64,000 bases of DNA from Dendrobium chrysotoxum (lineage: Eukaryota; Streptophyta; Magnoliopsida; Asparagales; Orchidaceae): NCBI GenBank assembly GCA_019925795.1, contig CM034311.1:8604126-8668125 (forward strand), read 5' to 3'. This document shows positions 33,580-45,132 of the stretch, one piece after another. Made by a program: the position numbers and the translations under genes. Below the pieces are notes generated by a model that saw only the letters and a program-made list of their open reading frames with translations, made no database searches and was not told the origin of the DNA. Numbering within the stretch: position 1 is the first letter of the stretch; each line of letters starts with the position of its first letter.

Positions 33580-36005
33580 TTTTTATATATAAAACTCACA
33601 TATAGGGGCTTACGTGTTATTATAAAAAGAGATTACAAGTCGTTACATAATCAATAGCCCTCTAAAATACAGCATTTGAAATAAAACCTACGGGCCTTTG
33701 ATTCAATCTATACAAAATTCAAGCAAAAGAAAAGAAGGCCAAACTGTGAAGAGGCCCTCCGGACGAAGCCGACAGTGACTGACCAACCAGAAGCCCAAGA
33801 GAATAAGATCACACGAGCTCTAGGCTGCAACCTGCAGGGAAAGAAACAAATAAGCACAAGAAGCAACAAGCCAACCAACAGAAATTAAACCAACCGAGCA
33901 ACCACAAAGAGAGACCCCCTACATCCGACCCCCAACTTAACATTCCAGCCAAACCCAGACTGAAACAGCACAACCGTCAACCATCACAGTCGAGCCCTAC
34001 ACCCAAAACACACCCAACCGAAAGATCAACACCCAACAAGAAACCTAACAAACACACAAGAACCGCCAACCGACCGAGCACACCAACCAAAAACCAAGGA
34101 AACAACCAAAAGAAGGCCAACAACAGCAGCGACTAACAAAACCAAGCATATTACTTCCTTTTATGTTTTCACCTACGACGTTTGGCATGCCCAATGACAA
34201 ATGCTTTTTCGACTATAAGACCCACATTTAAATTAAACATCTCATTGAACTTATCCTCAAGCCCAACGAAGTCCTCATCAACACCCCCACTAGACAAGGA
34301 AAAGGACTCATCAAGCCAATTCGAATGATCAACACAAGGATCCTTCATACCCAACCCCAAATGAGCTCTCAAACTGGCATTAGAGATAATAGAAATGGGA
34401 ACATCAACAAATGGCTCTTCTGCAATTGCATACAGAGACAAAGCCGGAACCATATAATCCATAGGAGATCCATCATAGGCGACAACCAATCCACTAGAGG
34501 AATCATTCAGCACCACCATGTTAACATCGCAAAGTTCCAACTTCTCATGAGACAAACCAAAAGCAGTTTCCTTCGGATCCTTAACAACAACAGAATCTGA
34601 AGCAACATTAGCATCAGAAACAAGCACAACCAAATCATTACCAGTATCCACCTTAGACAAATTATTGTTATCAACACTATCCTCATAACCCAAATTCAAA
34701 TCAACCACAATCGATGAAATACCATTTTCAACATCCAAGATAGAAGTCACCAAACAAGTATTAATCCCCAAGTAATCATCAACACCCTCTCTAAATTCGC
34801 ATTGCTCATCAATCGGGTCAGTCACAGGAGAAGAAACAACCAAAGGGATATGAACATTGTCTAGTACATTAGTAGAACCCCTCACCATCGCAAAACCATC
34901 ATCCAATAAAATTTGCCCCACAAGGCAAGAACCATTAGCCTTCTCCACATTTTCAAGCACAACATCCACCACATTTCCCCCCACGGAAGCAACCGGAGGT
35001 GTAGGAGCAGTTTCTACATCGAAAGTAGGGACAAACTTAAGAGAAAGAAAGGGTTTCTTATCTAAATGAGAATGTAGAGAAGCACATTCCTTCCTAAGAT
35101 GGCCCAAAGACTTGCAATGATAAAAAAAGAAGGAAATTCATCCATTAAAATATTTTGGACGTAGCACAATTTCTCCAGACCAATCCACACACATCCCGAA
35201 TATTTTTTTAAAATGTCGAGTTCAATAAGTACACGGGCAACTGAAGGTCGTGAGCCATTTAAAGTTGCAGTATCACATCGTAATGGCCAACCAAAAATTG
35301 AACCATTTAAAGTTGCAGTATCACATCACAATGGCTGACAAAAAATAGAACCAAGACTATGCAAGATATAGGGAGCAAATAGATGCGGACGAAGATTAGG
35401 GAACAGAACCTAAGTAGGGAAAGCAGGAGATTCTTCGATAATATCAAATTCTGGCGATCATTTCGTTAATTTCTTGAAACAATTATTCATAAAATATGAA
35501 TGATGAGCAAACACATAATAATAATCCATGCCATTGATCAGTTTGATAAGCACATGCTTAGCATCAAGCAAAGTAACCGAAAATTCACCGAAAAATTTCA
35601 TATTAAAGAACAATTTCCTAATTACTTCCAGCGGTGGGCGACGAGTAGAAAAGCTGTCGACTAAAGAAAAGGAAAAGGGAGCAGCTAGGGATGAGATTTC
35701 CTCCTCCGAAATCCATAACGAAGGCAAACCATGAAAAGTGAAAATTTTAAGTTTTGGAAAATCCACAAAAGAGGCAACCCCGAAAGAGCATCAAGAAATG
35801 ACTTAGGAATATGATTTCCAGCCAAAAAATCATGATCAAATAATTTCACTTGATTAGCCACCATCCCCAAAGGCAGAGGCAGCAAGATCAAGGAAAAACA
35901 GATGGAAGGAGAAGAACTACATCTGCACAAAGTGAGAGTACTTTCCTGTGAGTGAGAGCAGATGACGAATAGGCAACCAACGTCGGGAATGACTAGGGGA
36001 AAAAA
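33580..36005 (-). mobile_element. LINE remnant with ORF1-like region and no ORF2
   Basis: Minus strand: a 5' end near 36005, an ORF1-like gag region (34169-35930), then a 3' untranslated tail rich in GTTGGTTT-type words. It ends near 33600 with ACTTGTAATCTCTTTTTATAAT, typical of the 3' ends of plant L1-type LINEs. No endonuclease or RT frame lies between ORF1 and the tail, so ORF2 is absent rather than just truncated at the 5' side. A clear poly(A) and target duplication were not resolved. Confidence 0.7.
34169..35930 (-). pseudogene. Plant LINE ORF1 (DUF4283 and zinc-knuckle gag-like), frameshifted
   Basis: Three frame pieces make up an ORF1-like product. At 35930-35770 the read includes NHIPKSFLDALSG. 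At 35766-35458 (one frame off) comes the DUF4283 signature FTFHGLPSLWISEEEI, then LLDAKHVLIKL. At 35107-34169 there is HCKSLGHLRKEC, a zinc knuckle whose first Cys position is Phe, followed by a long acidic, valine and serine-rich tail ending KRRR. Between 35457 and 35108 the frame is broken, but FPNLRPHLFAP-like and EKLCYVQNILMDEF residues are readable. A tandem duplication of about 61 bp (35255-35340) sits there. In LINEs this protein binds element RNA. The 312-codon C-terminal piece is open, but the whole is not functional. Confidence 0.8.
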
Positions 36006-36521
36006 CCCCTAACAAAGCTAATTTTTATAATAATTTTCAAAAAAATTACTTTCCCCACAATAGCTTTATAATCACCTTCACAAAAAATTATAGCCGTCTC
36101 AAACATGCACTTAATTAAAGTATTATTTGAGGCATTAAAGTTTTTTTTTATTTTTGCTTTTAAAAGCTCATTTTTTTAGCCACAGTTTCATATTTGCCTC
36201 TTCCAAAATAACTTTTTAAAGGCAAAAGTTTGAAATAGTGATGAAAAAATTATATTTCAAACATATTATTTTTTACTAACTACTTTTCTTACCATAAAAG
36301 CAATAAAAAACTATTCCAAATAAAGCCTAAATTGGAATTCAAAATTAACACTAGTCATTTAGAAATTTATAATTTCATATCAAAATTTTGGAAACTTTGT
36401 TTGTGGACTTTGAGTCTGAAAGGCTCACCCTGACAATGCGGAATGTGATGAAAGGATATGAAAACCTATTTTGCATTTATAAAGAGAAAATTACTTATAG
36501 AAATAATATAAGCGTGTGCAG

Positions 36522-36554
<33 letters not shown>

Positions 36555-37140
36555 AGAGCAAACAACAAAAGAAAACCAATCTTTTATTTCATTATCATAA
36601 ATTCATATAATAGTACATCATCCAAACAGAACTACTACATGCAGAGGAAATAGGAAAGGAACATTAAATAAATAATAATAATAATAATGAAACTACTTAA
36701 CTCTGGCATTTTTCCTCTTCCTTGATTTTTTTTCTTTTTCTGTGTTTGGTTTGGTTGGTCTATTGCTGCCGCCCCTTTTTTAAATAGAGGAAAAACGGTC
36801 GGCCTGCCAGTTTCCATTTTAAAAAATATTTAAATCACTTTAAAAATAATATTATATTAATTAATTTATTAATATTTAAATTTTTTCAAAAATTAATTAG
36901 AAATTATTAGCTGAGCATAGCTAATAATTCTCTTGTGAATTATTCAATATTTCTTAATTTTATTTTGTGTTAGAATGTTCATAATAATATTTTTATCAAT
37001 GAATGAAAATTATACGCACACAAATCGGCTAAAAAAAGTCACCTTAAAGGCACGGTAGCTTCATGTAAAGTTTTTTGAAGGAAAAAAATGCAAAGAGAAG
37101 ACTAATTGAAATGATTTTTGTATTGTAAATTAAAATTTAT
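36006..37140. other. No gene seen; AT-rich sequence with a microsatellite
   Basis: No convincing coding sequence. A compound (CA)n(TA)n microsatellite lies at 36521-36554. A segment ending CTATTCCAAATAAAGCC (36311-36327) resembles a MITE terminus but I found no clear partner. The 60-codon frame at 36635-36817 is not supported. Confidence 0.5.
36521..36554. repeat. (CA)n(TA)n microsatellite
   Basis: Alternating CA dinucleotides followed by alternating TA dinucleotides, read directly. Confidence 0.95.
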
Positions 37141-37149
37141 TAAGAATAT

Positions 37150-37890
37150 CATTTATTATTTCAGGTTGGACCCAAGTCCAATCTGCCATCAACACTCGAT
37201 CTGATTAGGGAAACGGGTCATAGAATCAGACTTGAACCTGACCCAGTTCAAATTTGGGTCAACCAACATGACCCCGTAAAGATATGTGCCCATGAAAAGG
37301 GGATGAAGTGAAATAGAATTGGCCGGATGGTAGAGTCATGAAAACACTTTTTTCTTCCATCTTTTTGGCCTTAGCATAAATTAAAAATGATTTCTCATCT
37401 TGAAGAATTTTGTCATATAGTCAAATAAGAAAATGAGTTTATATTACAATAGAGAACGAAAAAGACAATCACGGACTTAGTGCTCGCCACAAAATTTGAT
37501 GAAAACTGAGGACTCTGTTTTCAGAACAAATGTGTTGACCCGAGCAAGGGTGATTGAGTGCGGGGCCGCGAGTGTTCGAGCGGGGCCAGTAGGCGAGCGT
37601 GCGTGTTTGGCTGTTTCAGGTGAGCTGTTAAGTGCGTGTGGGTGACCGTGAGCGCGACGAGCAGTGAGGTTGTGAGCTGGGTGAGCCCAAGTGCACAACG
37701 AAGGACATGCGAGGGTTGGCAGGTTGATTTTAGGTTTTTAGGTTTACCCGAACCCGATCAGAATTTGCAATCAGATGAGGATTTGAAAATCGAATCCAAC
37801 CCATTTTTCAAACAGGCTGACTCGAAATCAGAATTTTCAATTCAGGCTCTGGGCGAGTTTTCAGGCCGTGTCAAATACTAACACCTCTAT
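37150..37890. mobile_element. Possible hAT-like fragment
   Basis: Both flanks carry GGGTCAA/CCCGAACCC-type words (CTGACCC, GGGTCAACC near 37240-37265; ACCCGAACCCG near 37745-37757), ending CAAATACTAACACC. This style is common at the ends of plant hAT-type elements with subterminal GGGT repeats. A full matched TIR pair and an 8-bp duplication were not found. The middle (37500-37700) is GC-rich and has opposing open frames with no recognisable domain. Confidence 0.3.
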
Positions 37891-37994
37891 TTTACTCATA
37901 TATTATAGTCATGTGAAAATAGATTTAAAAATGTTTAAGTATATACTTAATTAATTTTTTATCCTAATATCTTGATATAAGTTTTTTCTTTTTA

Positions 37995-38395
37995 ATTCCG
38001 TTTTTTGTTATTTAAGCAAACAAAAAAGACTAAAAATAAAAATATCCTATTTTTATCTCAAAAGTAGACGCTTACGTGAACTTATAGAAAAAAAAGATTA
38101 ATTATTATTTTTTTATTTTGGCTTTTCTTTCAATTTTATTTTATTTAAATTTTGAGAATTCTCCCTGGCAGTTTATACGGGGCTGTAACTTCTGCTGTGC
38201 CCTTCACATTTGGCTTACCACTTTTGAGTAAATGCTGGAAAGATTTTAGCCTATTCTTATTTTTATATTTGTGCCCCATTCGGCTGTATTGAGCCTCATC
38301 ATTGTTGTTTACTTTTGATTTTCTTCTTTATTTTATTAAATTTGGTTATTTAAATATGTTCAAACATAACTAAAGTTAAATCATTAACGTTTTTT
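37995..38395. repeat. Direct repeat, right copy (~400 bp)
   Basis: Second copy of the 33210-33575 repeat, same orientation, diverged by substitutions and small indels. See the left copy for the shared blocks. Confidence 0.75.
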
Positions 38396-38571
38396 TTCAC
38401 TAACTCAACTTAGGATATATTTGGGATCACTTTCTTACTATTCTATTTTTCACATCATAATCATTATTTTTATTTTTCTATTATTTTCTTATTGCTTTTA
38501 AGAAATTTCTTTGTCAGAAAGCTGCTTCTTATAATAAGATATGGGGGCTATTTGGTTGGAATATTTTAGGG

Positions 38572-39543
38572 CAAGGTTGTGAAAATCGGACCGGATAATG
38601 AACTGGTAGAAGGAGCGGTTCACGGTTCGTTCGGTTCGACCGATCGAATCGGGTTCGAATCGGATGACATAATAAATAAAATTTAGATAACATAAAAATC
38701 AAATAATAATATAAAATTTTATTAAAAATAAATTGAATTTACACATTACTAATTCTCTTATGTAATTTAAAATTTAAACGTATTCAATCTTTAAATTTAA
38801 TTCAAATCTAACAAAAATTTAACTTACATATTAATTAATAAGTTTAATATAAATTATTATTAATTTATGTTATATATTTTTATATAATTTATATATTAAA
38901 TTCATATTATTATTTTACATTTATAAATTATTGATGTTAGATTAGATCATTTTTTGTAAATAAATAAATAAATAGTTTTTATAGTACATAAAAAATAAAT
39001 GAAGAATATAATTTATTTAATATTATTAATTAAAAATAAGTATTATTTACATCATAAAAAGTTTATTTAAAAAATATATTTTAAAATGGATAGTGTGTGT
39101 TATAAACTTAAGAGTTAAGCAGTAAGAAATAAGAGCTTTAGCTTTTTTAGTCCCACATCATTTGGAAGATTTTTCTCTTAGTAATGCTTTTAATTTTTAT
39201 TGGCTTTTGAGCTAGAATGAAGTAGTACCTCATGTAAAGTGATGAAACTTTGAGAAATGTTTAGTTGGATTTTTTAATTTAAAATTAAGTATTTCAAATT
39301 TAAAATTGAATTATAAATATTACTAAATATTTTAAAATAATTTATTTAAATATTGAAAAAATGCAAAAGTTGAACAGGTCCGTTCAAGAGAATCGTGATC
39401 GGTTCAATGGTTTCCGGTTGAACCGGCGATTTTGTCTAGTTCTGATAGGTTTGATGCAGAAGTGGTTCTTAGAATGAATCAGACCGGCCATAAGACCAGC
39501 TCACAGTTGAATCGGTCGGTCCAATTCGATTTTTTAAACATTG
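38572..39543. mobile_element. hAT-like MITE (972 bp) with 8-bp target duplication
   Basis: The left terminus CAAGGTTGTGAAAATCGGACCGG and the inverted right terminus CAATGTTTAAAAAATCGAATTGG are imperfect TIRs. They are flanked by TTTTAGGG (38564-38571) and CTTTAGGG (39544-39551), an 8-bp duplication with one mismatch, as expected for hAT. The subterminal regions are rich in GGTTCGAT/AACCGG words. No transposase frame; non-autonomous. Confidence 0.8.
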
Positions 39544-39689
39544 CTTTAGGGTGTAAAGTATTTCAAATGAATAAGTTTTAAAATTTTTAATGTTTGGTTG
39601 GATGAAAAAAAAAAAAAAATTCAAAGTAAATATCCATTCTAGTTCATTTTTAAGATAAAAAAGCTCGCACAATTTTGAGCGAGAACACT

Positions 39690-39895
39690 TTACACCACAA
39701 ATAAGCTTTCTTGGCCACAGGTGGCCACCATTGCCAGCCACCACCACTGGCCATTGCACAGGCCGGCAGTCGCTGCGGCCACCCTTTGGCCACCTTCCTA
39801 GCCGCCTGCCACCACCACCGCCACCCTCCCATCGTCCCACTCGTCGGCCACCACGACAATCGGCCGTATGTCACCACCGCCAGCCATCGGCCACC
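39690..39895. repeat. GC-rich GGCCAC/CCACCA repeat
   Basis: About 200 bp of imperfect GGCCACC and CCACCACC units, in sharp contrast to AT-rich flanks. It supports long overlapping frames on both strands (39469-40049) that are histidine, proline or glycine-tryptophan strings without domain character; these are not genes. Confidence 0.75.
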
Positions 39896-40515
39896 TTTTT
39901 TAAACTTTACGCTATATTTATTTTGCTTCAAACCAAATAAAAAAAACATTCACATGAATTTACTTTACACTCATCCAAACAACTCCAAAGTATTCTTTTT
40001 ACATTGCATTCATTTTTTTGGCCAACCAAACAACTCCTTTGTGAATTGATTAATCCTCCCAGCAATTAATCCTAGAAATCAAAGAAGTGTTAAATATTAG
40101 ATTGGAAAAAAGCTTTTGTGATCTCATTACTTGGCCAAAAGAGTTTGTGTGGGATTTTTTAGAGAATGTCTACTAGAAAGGATTTGAAGGTTTCCCTAAT
40201 GGGAGTATTATAGACCAAGTGATTTTCCTGAAACTTAAAAGGTTCTTACTGAATTAATATGACTTTTGGGGCTTCTATTCCATATCACTTGCCCATGTGG
40301 AAAAAAAAACATATGTACGCCTAAAAAGACATCTAGGATAAGATTTTTTTATTTTGTTTCATAATACAAAGTTATTATTTTGGTGACCCAACAAGTAAAA
40401 GATAGTTACAGAGTATGTGATATATATGAGAATTGTTAAGTGGTCAAAAGAAAGCATCAGAGGCAAAGTGGAGTACTTTAACAATTCATTTTGCTTATCT
40501 ATGAGTCAAAATATG

Positions 40516-40516
40516 A

Positions 40517-40561
<45 letters not shown>
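40516..40561. repeat. (AAT)n microsatellite
   Basis: About fifteen AAT trinucleotides in a row, 230 bp beyond the stop of the PLAC8 gene. Confidence 0.95.
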
Positions 40562-40562
<1 letters not shown>

Positions 40563-40792
40563 GTAGATTTTATAATTAATTTTTCTAACTTTACACACAA
40601 ACATGATAATAATGCTGCATTATGTTCCTTGTATCATTGTATTTGATAGAAATGATAGGTTCATCTTAAATATTTGTACACAATGAAGAATAGTATTATA
40701 AAAATAGAACACTTACCAACATACAAAATTGTACTATTATTTAAGAGAAATTTTCTTAGATTCACAATAGTATTAGAAAGGCCTCTTTAACC

Positions 40793-42100
40793 TCAAAGTT
40801 CTATGCTTACAAATAGCTCCTCTTCTACACTGATTATAGGTGAAAGAGGAGGTTCCATTACCTTATTTGGTAAGCCAAATAATATATTATTCTCATAGCT
40901 ACATTCAGAATCCCTTAAAAAACTCTTATTACCTCCACTTTCTAATGGAATCAGAATCAAAACTGGTCTTCCTCCATCCTTCATCACCTTTTCATAAAAC
41001 CCATCCTTCTCAATATCATAAAAATTTGCAGTCCTGACCTCCTGAGCCAAAGAGCATGGCCAACAGAACAACCACTGTATATAATCTGTTATAGTAGAAG
41101 AACCACAACAAAATGAATTTCCTGGTAGCTTAAACTTCTTCCTCATCTTTGTCCTCCAAAACCCACCGTAAAGTAATCCAAAGGCACAAAGAATGCTTCC
41201 AATTATCACCAAAATCAACTTTATTTTATCATCAGTAACTTTAAGTGAAGTGATGTAAAAGATAAAGATGGGAGAAATGCATACAACTGTAAATGTGATT
41301 ATATGAACAAACTTGTTACCAAAACCAAGCCTCTCCATATTCCATCCAAACACACAAAAAGTGCAGAAGAAGGAGAGGCAAGAAACAATATTCTCTTCCA
41401 TGCAATCAAATAGTCCTCCAATCCACTCAGGACTTTTAACAATAATTCCTTGTTTAAATTCCTCGGACTTTTGGACCTCTTCATCTTCTTCATTAGTTCT
41501 ATGTAAAGGGCCGTATCTTGTATAAAGTACAAAAATGATTGGAGCAGCTATACTAATACCAATTGATAGGTTCAAAGCCCAATCAGGCCTTGTTGTGATT
41601 GTGTAGAACCAATAGAGGCCACAGAGAATATACTGTGCAAAACAAGTGATATGAAGAAGTATAACAACAATCATCATATGTTTCCTCTCATTAGGTTTTG
41701 AAACTCCATTCTTAGTATAGACTTTCCTTAGCTCAATTTCATCACCAGCTCTCCATCTCAAAAGTAAAGTTAATTGATAAAAGAACTTTGGGTGTTCATA
41801 AAGAGTTATTAGGGTGAATAATGCATTAAGGACTTGGTTTATGTTTTCTAACCAATGCTTTCTTCTATTGTTGCTAGGAATAGCTTTGTTTAGTATGCCA
41901 GTCATAAGAAGTGCAAGTATAATAAGGCCTGAAGCAACAAAGAGTGACCAGATGAAGAGTGCAATGTGCTTTGGTCTTTTAATCCATTTCTTCAAGGAAT
42001 TCCAAAAACATCTAAAGTTGATTGTACTGATAAAAGGAATGTGGGAACTATCATTAGGATCTGATGGTGAACAAGATTTAGTAGCTGGAGTTGAAGACAT
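40793..42100 (-). CDS. PLAC8/DUF2985 family membrane protein
   Basis: Uninterrupted 435-codon single-exon frame, ATG at 42100 (MSSTPATKSC). Residues about 46-69 are a clear membrane segment. Residues 82-165 have the DUF2985 look: HWLENINQVLNALF, LYEHPKFFYQL, RW, then YTKNGVSKPNERKHMM and a second membrane segment. Further hydrophobic stretches lie at about 176-193, 265-285 and 293-313. The PLAC8 part spans about 225-357: PEWIGGLFDCMEENIVSC, FCTFCVFGWNMERLGFG, then CC (331-332) and DYIQWLFCWPCSLAQEVRTA. The length fits the plant DUF2985 plus PLAC8 subgroup. PLAC8 proteins are membrane proteins linked in various families to cell number, metal or calcium transport; the function of this subgroup is not established and I give no symbol. 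It is the only intact host gene seen, isolated among transposons. Confidence 0.93.
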   Translation of the reverse strand: MSSTPATKSCSPSDPNDSSHIPFISTINFRCFWNSLKKWIKRPKHIALFIWSLFVASGLIILALLMTGILNKAIPSNNRRKHWLENINQVLNALFTLITLYEHPKFFYQLTLLLRWRAGDEIELRKVYTKNGVSKPNERKHMMIVVILLHITCFAQYILCGLYWFYTITTRPDWALNLSIGISIAAPIIFVLYTRYGPLHRTNEEDEEVQKSEEFKQGIIVKSPEWIGGLFDCMEENIVSCLSFFCTFCVFGWNMERLGFGNKFVHIITFTVVCISPIFIFYITSLKVTDDKIKLILVIIGSILCAFGLLYGGFWRTKMRKKFKLPGNSFCCGSSTITDYIQWLFCWPCSLAQEVRTANFYDIEKDGFYEKVMKDGGRPVLILIPLESGGNKSFLRDSECSYENNILFGLPNKVMEPPLSPIISVEEELFVSIEL

Positions 42101-42179
42101 AATGAGATTTCCTTCAACTTTATTTAGACTTAGCTATGTAGCTAGGCAAAAGCTTTCACTCTATCAGGCCACACAATAG

Positions 42180-42181
42180 CT
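42180..42181 (-). other. Candidate splice acceptor upstream of the PLAC8 ATG
   Basis: The minus strand reads AACAATTTTTCCAG, then CTATTG, 79 bases before the ATG. The pyrimidine tract and CAG fit a plant acceptor. With the candidate exon at 45621-45672 it would give a 5'-UTR intron of about 3.4 kb. No transcript evidence is available. Confidence 0.3.
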
Positions 42182-42189
42182 GGAAAAAT

Positions 42190-43740
42190 TGTTTGAAACC
42201 ATTGTTAGAATCTATTTGCATAGTTAAGAATAGTAATTATGAATAAACATAAAGTAAAAGAAAGGAAAATAGTAATAAAAATAATAAAGGGATTCAACGA
42301 AAGTTATTATTAACCTACTTGTATAAAGTAAATTAGATCATTTTGACACACATCTAACATAGAGCTAGATTGTGCAATAAATAGTATGTTTTGATACTTG
42401 TTAAAACATCTGTGCAAACTATGTTTAAACTTTTTTTTTTAATCAAGATTGAATATGGTTTAAGGCTGAAAGACTATGTTGTTTAATTTTTCTTCAAACC
42501 ATGTTTGAACATCATTTGATAAATAAGATATGATCTCAGTCTTAACTAGTAGATGTTTTCACATAGTATGAATAAAGTACAATCATGCCTTTGACTAAAG
42601 TTTGATTGCAAATTTAATATATTCAACAATGATTCAAATATTATTCTACCATTGTTTGATCAATTAAATATAACTCAATTAATTTTGATCTATGTTTGAA
42701 GAATAGTGATGTTATAGACCAACAAAGTATTTTATATAGGTAAATTAAGTATCAACATTCTCATATTGTATGGAGGAGAATGGAAAAAAGAAATTTAAGC
42801 TGGTTGGAACTTAACTAAAAAATGAAACTAAAGATTAAAGATAGAAATAAATATTTCCCTTAATGATCTCATTTATCTTACATACAAAGCGATAGGTGTT
42901 GATGAGAAGTAATTTAATCTAAAATCAAAGATGGTGTATCACTTTGGTAAAGCTCTATCAACTCCTCAAACAATGCTACTTGTAGATGATGATCTAAACT
43001 TTTTTCTTGGATGAAATTCCTTTCTCTATTAAATATCAACCTCCCATATGTGTGATTAATATTCTAAGAAGATTTTAATAATAGTTCCTTGTACAAATGA
43101 TGCTAATGCAATATCAAATTTCACCATCTTTTTCTAGCATAGGTGATAATGTTGACATACATACTGCAGATGATTGTGATTGAATGAATGCTTCAAAACT
43201 TAGTCATTCTTTGGAGATGTTAAACCCAACATATGATCAATGTAAAGCTAGAAAATAATTAAGGTCTTCTAATTCTTCATATTCATAAGCTAGTAAATAA
43301 CACATCTCAAGTTATAACAAATATTTCATATATATATATATATATATATGAAATAGAACTTTCACTTTAAGATGAAAAAAATTAGATATATGATGCATTT
43401 GTTGCTCTTCAAAGATATGCTCATTGAGCTTGCAAGCAAAAATGTTAGCAAATTCAAGCATGGTCGAGATATGAGCCTTAAATTAGAATACTTTACTATA
43501 TCATATGAGAAATATAAAAACCACTAACAAGTTCAACCATGGTTCATTTGACACATGATCATAGATAAGCTAATAACATCTAATCCTAATATGATGTTGA
43601 AAATGGTCATATTAGATGTGAAAAGTGACTATAGTATTGATTTGTACTACTAGAAGGCTTGATAGTGTCTTGCACAAGCTATCATATATATAAGAGGATC
43701 TCTTGAAGGATCCTTTCATAAGTTATCATTTTATTTGGCT
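42190..43740. other. No gene seen; possible intron or upstream sequence
   Basis: AT-rich DNA without frames above 60 codons and without recognised domains. Contains a short (TA)n run (43329-43349). May lie in the inferred 5'-UTR intron of the PLAC8 gene. Confidence 0.5.
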
Positions 43741-43756
43741 ATATTATATTTTAAAA

Positions 43757-44021
43757 AAGGGGATTTACATACATACCACTTTATACCACCTATTTACACA
43801 TCTATCACCCAAAATTTTAATATTATATACACACCACCCTATATTGCTTTAATATCAAATATGCCACCCATATATTTCATTCCTACCACCCATATATTTC
43901 ATTCCTATCACCCATATTTGATATGAAAGTAATCTATGGGTTGTATGTATGTAACATTAAGTTTTGGTTGTTAGATATATAAATAAGGTGGTATATGGTG
44001 GTATGTGTGTAAATCCCCCTT
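43757..44021. mobile_element. MITE, about 265 bp, with ~25-bp TIRs
   Basis: The left end GGGGATTTACATACATACCAC and the inverted right end GGGGGATTTACACACATACCAC match with two or three differences. They are flanked by TTTTAAA-like sequence on both sides. The interior repeats CACCCATATATTTCATTCCT. No coding capacity; the 63-codon frame at 43735 is spurious. Superfamily not assigned. Confidence 0.75.
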
Positions 44022-44029
44022 TAAAAATT

Positions 44030-44920
44030 TTAGGGTTAAAAATTAATCTAAAACAAGACAATAACGGCTACTTTAAATATGTATATTTCCCTTGAATGAT
44101 TTGTAAAATGATTCAAAATCTCATGATGCCTAGTGTTAATTATGGATGAAATATTCTTGAATACTGGTTGTAGAGGTAATGAGCTGATGACACTATCATA
44201 AAATGCCAATACTCAAATTTATCCTATAGTGTTTGAAAGTATTTACTTAAAACATAATAACTTATTGTTGTATTTTATAAAAAGGTGGAGGCAGTCAATA
44301 TGAACATTGAAAAACTTGGTGTTTGTCATATCCCAAAGTCTAATAGAAGAATTACATCCTAAGCATTATTGTCTCAACCTCAAACTTTATATTACCAAAG
44401 CTACGTCTAAGCTTCCAAAAATAATATAAAATGCAGCATATAAAATTTTCAACTTCATTTTATCAAAAGCATTCATATACAATAGTCCAAATTCACACCA
44501 TGAAACATCATAATATAAATAAATCCTAGACTTCAAAAGAATATATACCTCCAACCTCTATCTCTTAATAGACCTGGATCTGATCAATACATACACAATG
44601 GGTTATTTTCTTTTCCCTAAAATTTCAGACAATTTGTAGAGTGAGCACAAACATAGCCAGTTGGCTTTTCCAAATTCCTATTACATAAGTTAATATCCAT
44701 TTTATAATGGATAATGAAAATGTTTAAATAACATTTCTAAATTATCAAAAAAGACTCGAAGTACTTGTAAAACATGATTTATGAATTACTTATATTTCTA
44801 TATTCTCATTATCAGGACAGTAACATATACATGACTTGACATGAATTTATTTTAGAAATACAAATTCAGAGCTTGGCTAATGAGTCATTTATCGACCCAA
44901 GTCCGATCTAGCTCGCGAGT
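44030..44920. other. No gene seen
   Basis: AT-rich sequence, no domain-bearing frame on either strand, no structured repeat noticed. Confidence 0.5.
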
Positions 44921-44927
44921 TGATTTA

Positions 44928-45129
44928 GGGTTCGTTTGGGATGACTGTAGTTTTTGTTAAAGATGGTTGTAAAGCTGTTGTAAAGAAAGTAGAATTTTGA
45001 AAAGTTGCGGTATAAAGCAACGTCTTCGCACAAAAATTTCTTAAAAGTAATGAAAAAGTATTGGTCAAACAGAATCTGTTGTTGTAGTCTGAAAAACAAA
45101 GCAGTTAGAAAACTATCCGAAATGAAGCC
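44928..45129. mobile_element. Tourist-like MITE (202 bp) with TTA duplication
   Basis: The left end GGGTTCGTTTGGGATG and the inverted right end GGCTTCATTTCGGATAG match imperfectly. TTA flanks both sides (44925-44927 and 45130-45132). The TIR style and 3-bp TTA duplication fit PIF/Harbinger-derived Tourist MITEs. The minus frame at 44908-45099 overlaps it and is not a gene. Confidence 0.75.
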
Positions 45130-45132
45130 TTA

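Larger units (their letters stand above)
38545..39980. mobile_element. MITE-like element carrying a nested hAT-like MITE
   Basis: The left end GGGGCTATTTGGTTGG (38545) and the reverse complement of the right end, GGAGTTGTTTGGATG (39980), match. Inside them, GGGTGTAAAGTATTTCAAATG (39548-39568) matches the inverted TGTAAAGTAAATTCATGTG (39951-39969), once the nested hAT-like element is ignored. Another copy of the terminus (CCAACCAAACAACTCC) lies at 40022-40037. A GC-rich GGCCAC-repeat segment (39690-39895) is in the body. Target duplication not resolved. Confidence 0.5.

Noticed and set aside
36521..36554. Possible CRISPR-like or regulated spacer arrays among tandem repeats of the window
   Set aside because: All arrays are microsatellites, minisatellites or LTR repeats with drifting units and no constant repeat/unique spacer pattern; this is plant nuclear DNA.
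39469..40049. Several overlapping frames on both strands
   Set aside because: They follow from the GGCCAC/CCACCA repeat inside a MITE; simple repeats explain the His/Pro and Gly/Trp strings.
41299..41532. Second-frame ORFs inside the PLAC8 gene (also 40840, 41313, 41814)
   Set aside because: Shadows of the 435-codon frame, which alone has domain content.
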